A stretch of DNA of 5,478 nucleotides from JBAROU01 sp049642385 (GTDB taxonomy: Bacteria; Chloroflexota; Dehalococcoidia; DSTF01; RBG-16-68-14). The translations under genes were made by a program, and so were the position numbers. The DNA lies in NCBI GenBank assembly GCA_049642385.1, contig JBAROU010000189.1:1-5478 (forward strand). Direction: 5' to 3'. The stretch's first letter is position 1, and each line of letters starts with the position of its first letter. The notes below the pieces were generated by a model. The model worked only from the letters and a program-made list of their open reading frames with translations, was not told where the DNA came from and made no database searches. Below are positions 5,295 to 5,478 of this stretch, piece by piece.

Positions 5295-5478
5295 ATGATC
5301 ACCATCCGCACCGCCACCGCCGCCGACGAAGACACGGTCCTCGACCTGCTGGAGCAGCTCTTCGCGCCACCCGGCCGCACCCCCGTCGACTACACGCGCG
5401 AGCGTGCGCGCGAGAACTTCCGCCGCTACCTCGCGCACCGGGACGCCGACGTGCTGCTCGCGGAGGACGGCAGTAGGG
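5295..5478 (+). CDS. GNAT-family N-acetyltransferase, 5' part, truncated by the window edge
   Basis: The ATG at 5295 opens a frame that stays open to the end of the window (61 complete codons). MITIRTATAADEDTVLDLLE matches the N-terminal strand and first helix of GNAT acetyltransferases (I-R-x-A-x-x-x-D followed by a helix), and ADVLLAEDG (51-59) fits the second strand leading into the next beta hairpin. GNAT enzymes transfer an acetyl group from acetyl-CoA to an amine. The acetyl-CoA-binding motif (Q/R-x-x-G-x-G/A) would lie beyond the edge, so activity and substrate cannot be judged. The gene starts 33 bases after the hydrolase stop, with no Shine-Dalgarno sequence; co-transcription with the hydrolase is likely. 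Confidence 0.72.
   Translation, partial: MITIRTATAADEDTVLDLLEQLFAPPGRTPVDYTRERARENFRRYLAHRDADVLLAEDGSR

Noticed and set aside
3945..5438. 497-codon open frame on the minus strand
   Set aside because: It is antisense to the well-supported serine hydrolase gene, has repetitive Ala/Arg/Val/Asp composition typical of GC-rich shadow frames, and shows no domain.
1..5478. tRNA, rRNA, CRISPR array, insertion sequence or intrinsic terminator
   Set aside because: I saw no tRNA-like cloverleaf, no regularly spaced direct repeats, no transposase motifs, and no GC stem followed by a T-tract on either strand.

Overview
The window is GC-rich bacterial DNA (two hand-counted 60-base stretches, in the MoxR and hydrolase genes, both came to 40/60 G+C) with dense coding and short gaps. 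Several starts lack a Shine-Dalgarno sequence, and two or three have a TAnnnT box 6-12 bases upstream, which suggests leaderless transcripts. Together with a CoxD-type MoxR ATPase, a single-domain XdhC/CoxI protein and an EstB-like serine hydrolase, this would fit an uncultured Chloroflexota (Dehalococcoidia-like) or actinobacterial-type genome. That placement is inference from style and gene content, not from a marker gene.

Layout. Positions 1-263 (minus strand) hold the 5' end of a gene for a single-pass membrane-anchored protein. It has a textbook Shine-Dalgarno sequence and runs off the left edge. Positions 264-541 are a divergent intergenic region with an operator-like AT-rich palindrome (455-472), a small hairpin (394-409) and a plausible promoter for the next gene. 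All later genes are on the plus strand: a class I SAM-dependent methyltransferase (542-1264), a stand-alone XdhC/CoxI-domain protein (1326-1652), a soluble jelly-roll-like protein of unknown function (1667-2398), a MoxR/CoxD-type AAA+ ATPase (2453-3346), a lower-GC protein of unknown function (3366-4100), a class C beta-lactamase-like serine hydrolase (4119-5261) and the 5' end of a GNAT acetyltransferase (5295 to the right edge).

How the genes may work together. XdhC/CoxI and MoxR/CoxD proteins are maturation factors of molybdenum hydroxylases (xanthine dehydrogenase and aerobic CO dehydrogenase families). Their proximity suggests a remnant or satellite maturation module, but the structural subunits (coxL/M/S-like) and the usual VWA-domain CoxE partner are not in the window. 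Where CoxE might be expected there is instead a compositionally different gene (3366-4100). It has its own ribosome binding site, a glycine-containing hydrophobic segment, a charged helical stretch and a winged-helix-like C-terminus. It is the best candidate here for an acquired, possibly defence-related, gene of unknown function. The methyltransferase, hydrolase and acetyltransferase look like general accessory metabolism with no clear link to the maturation genes.
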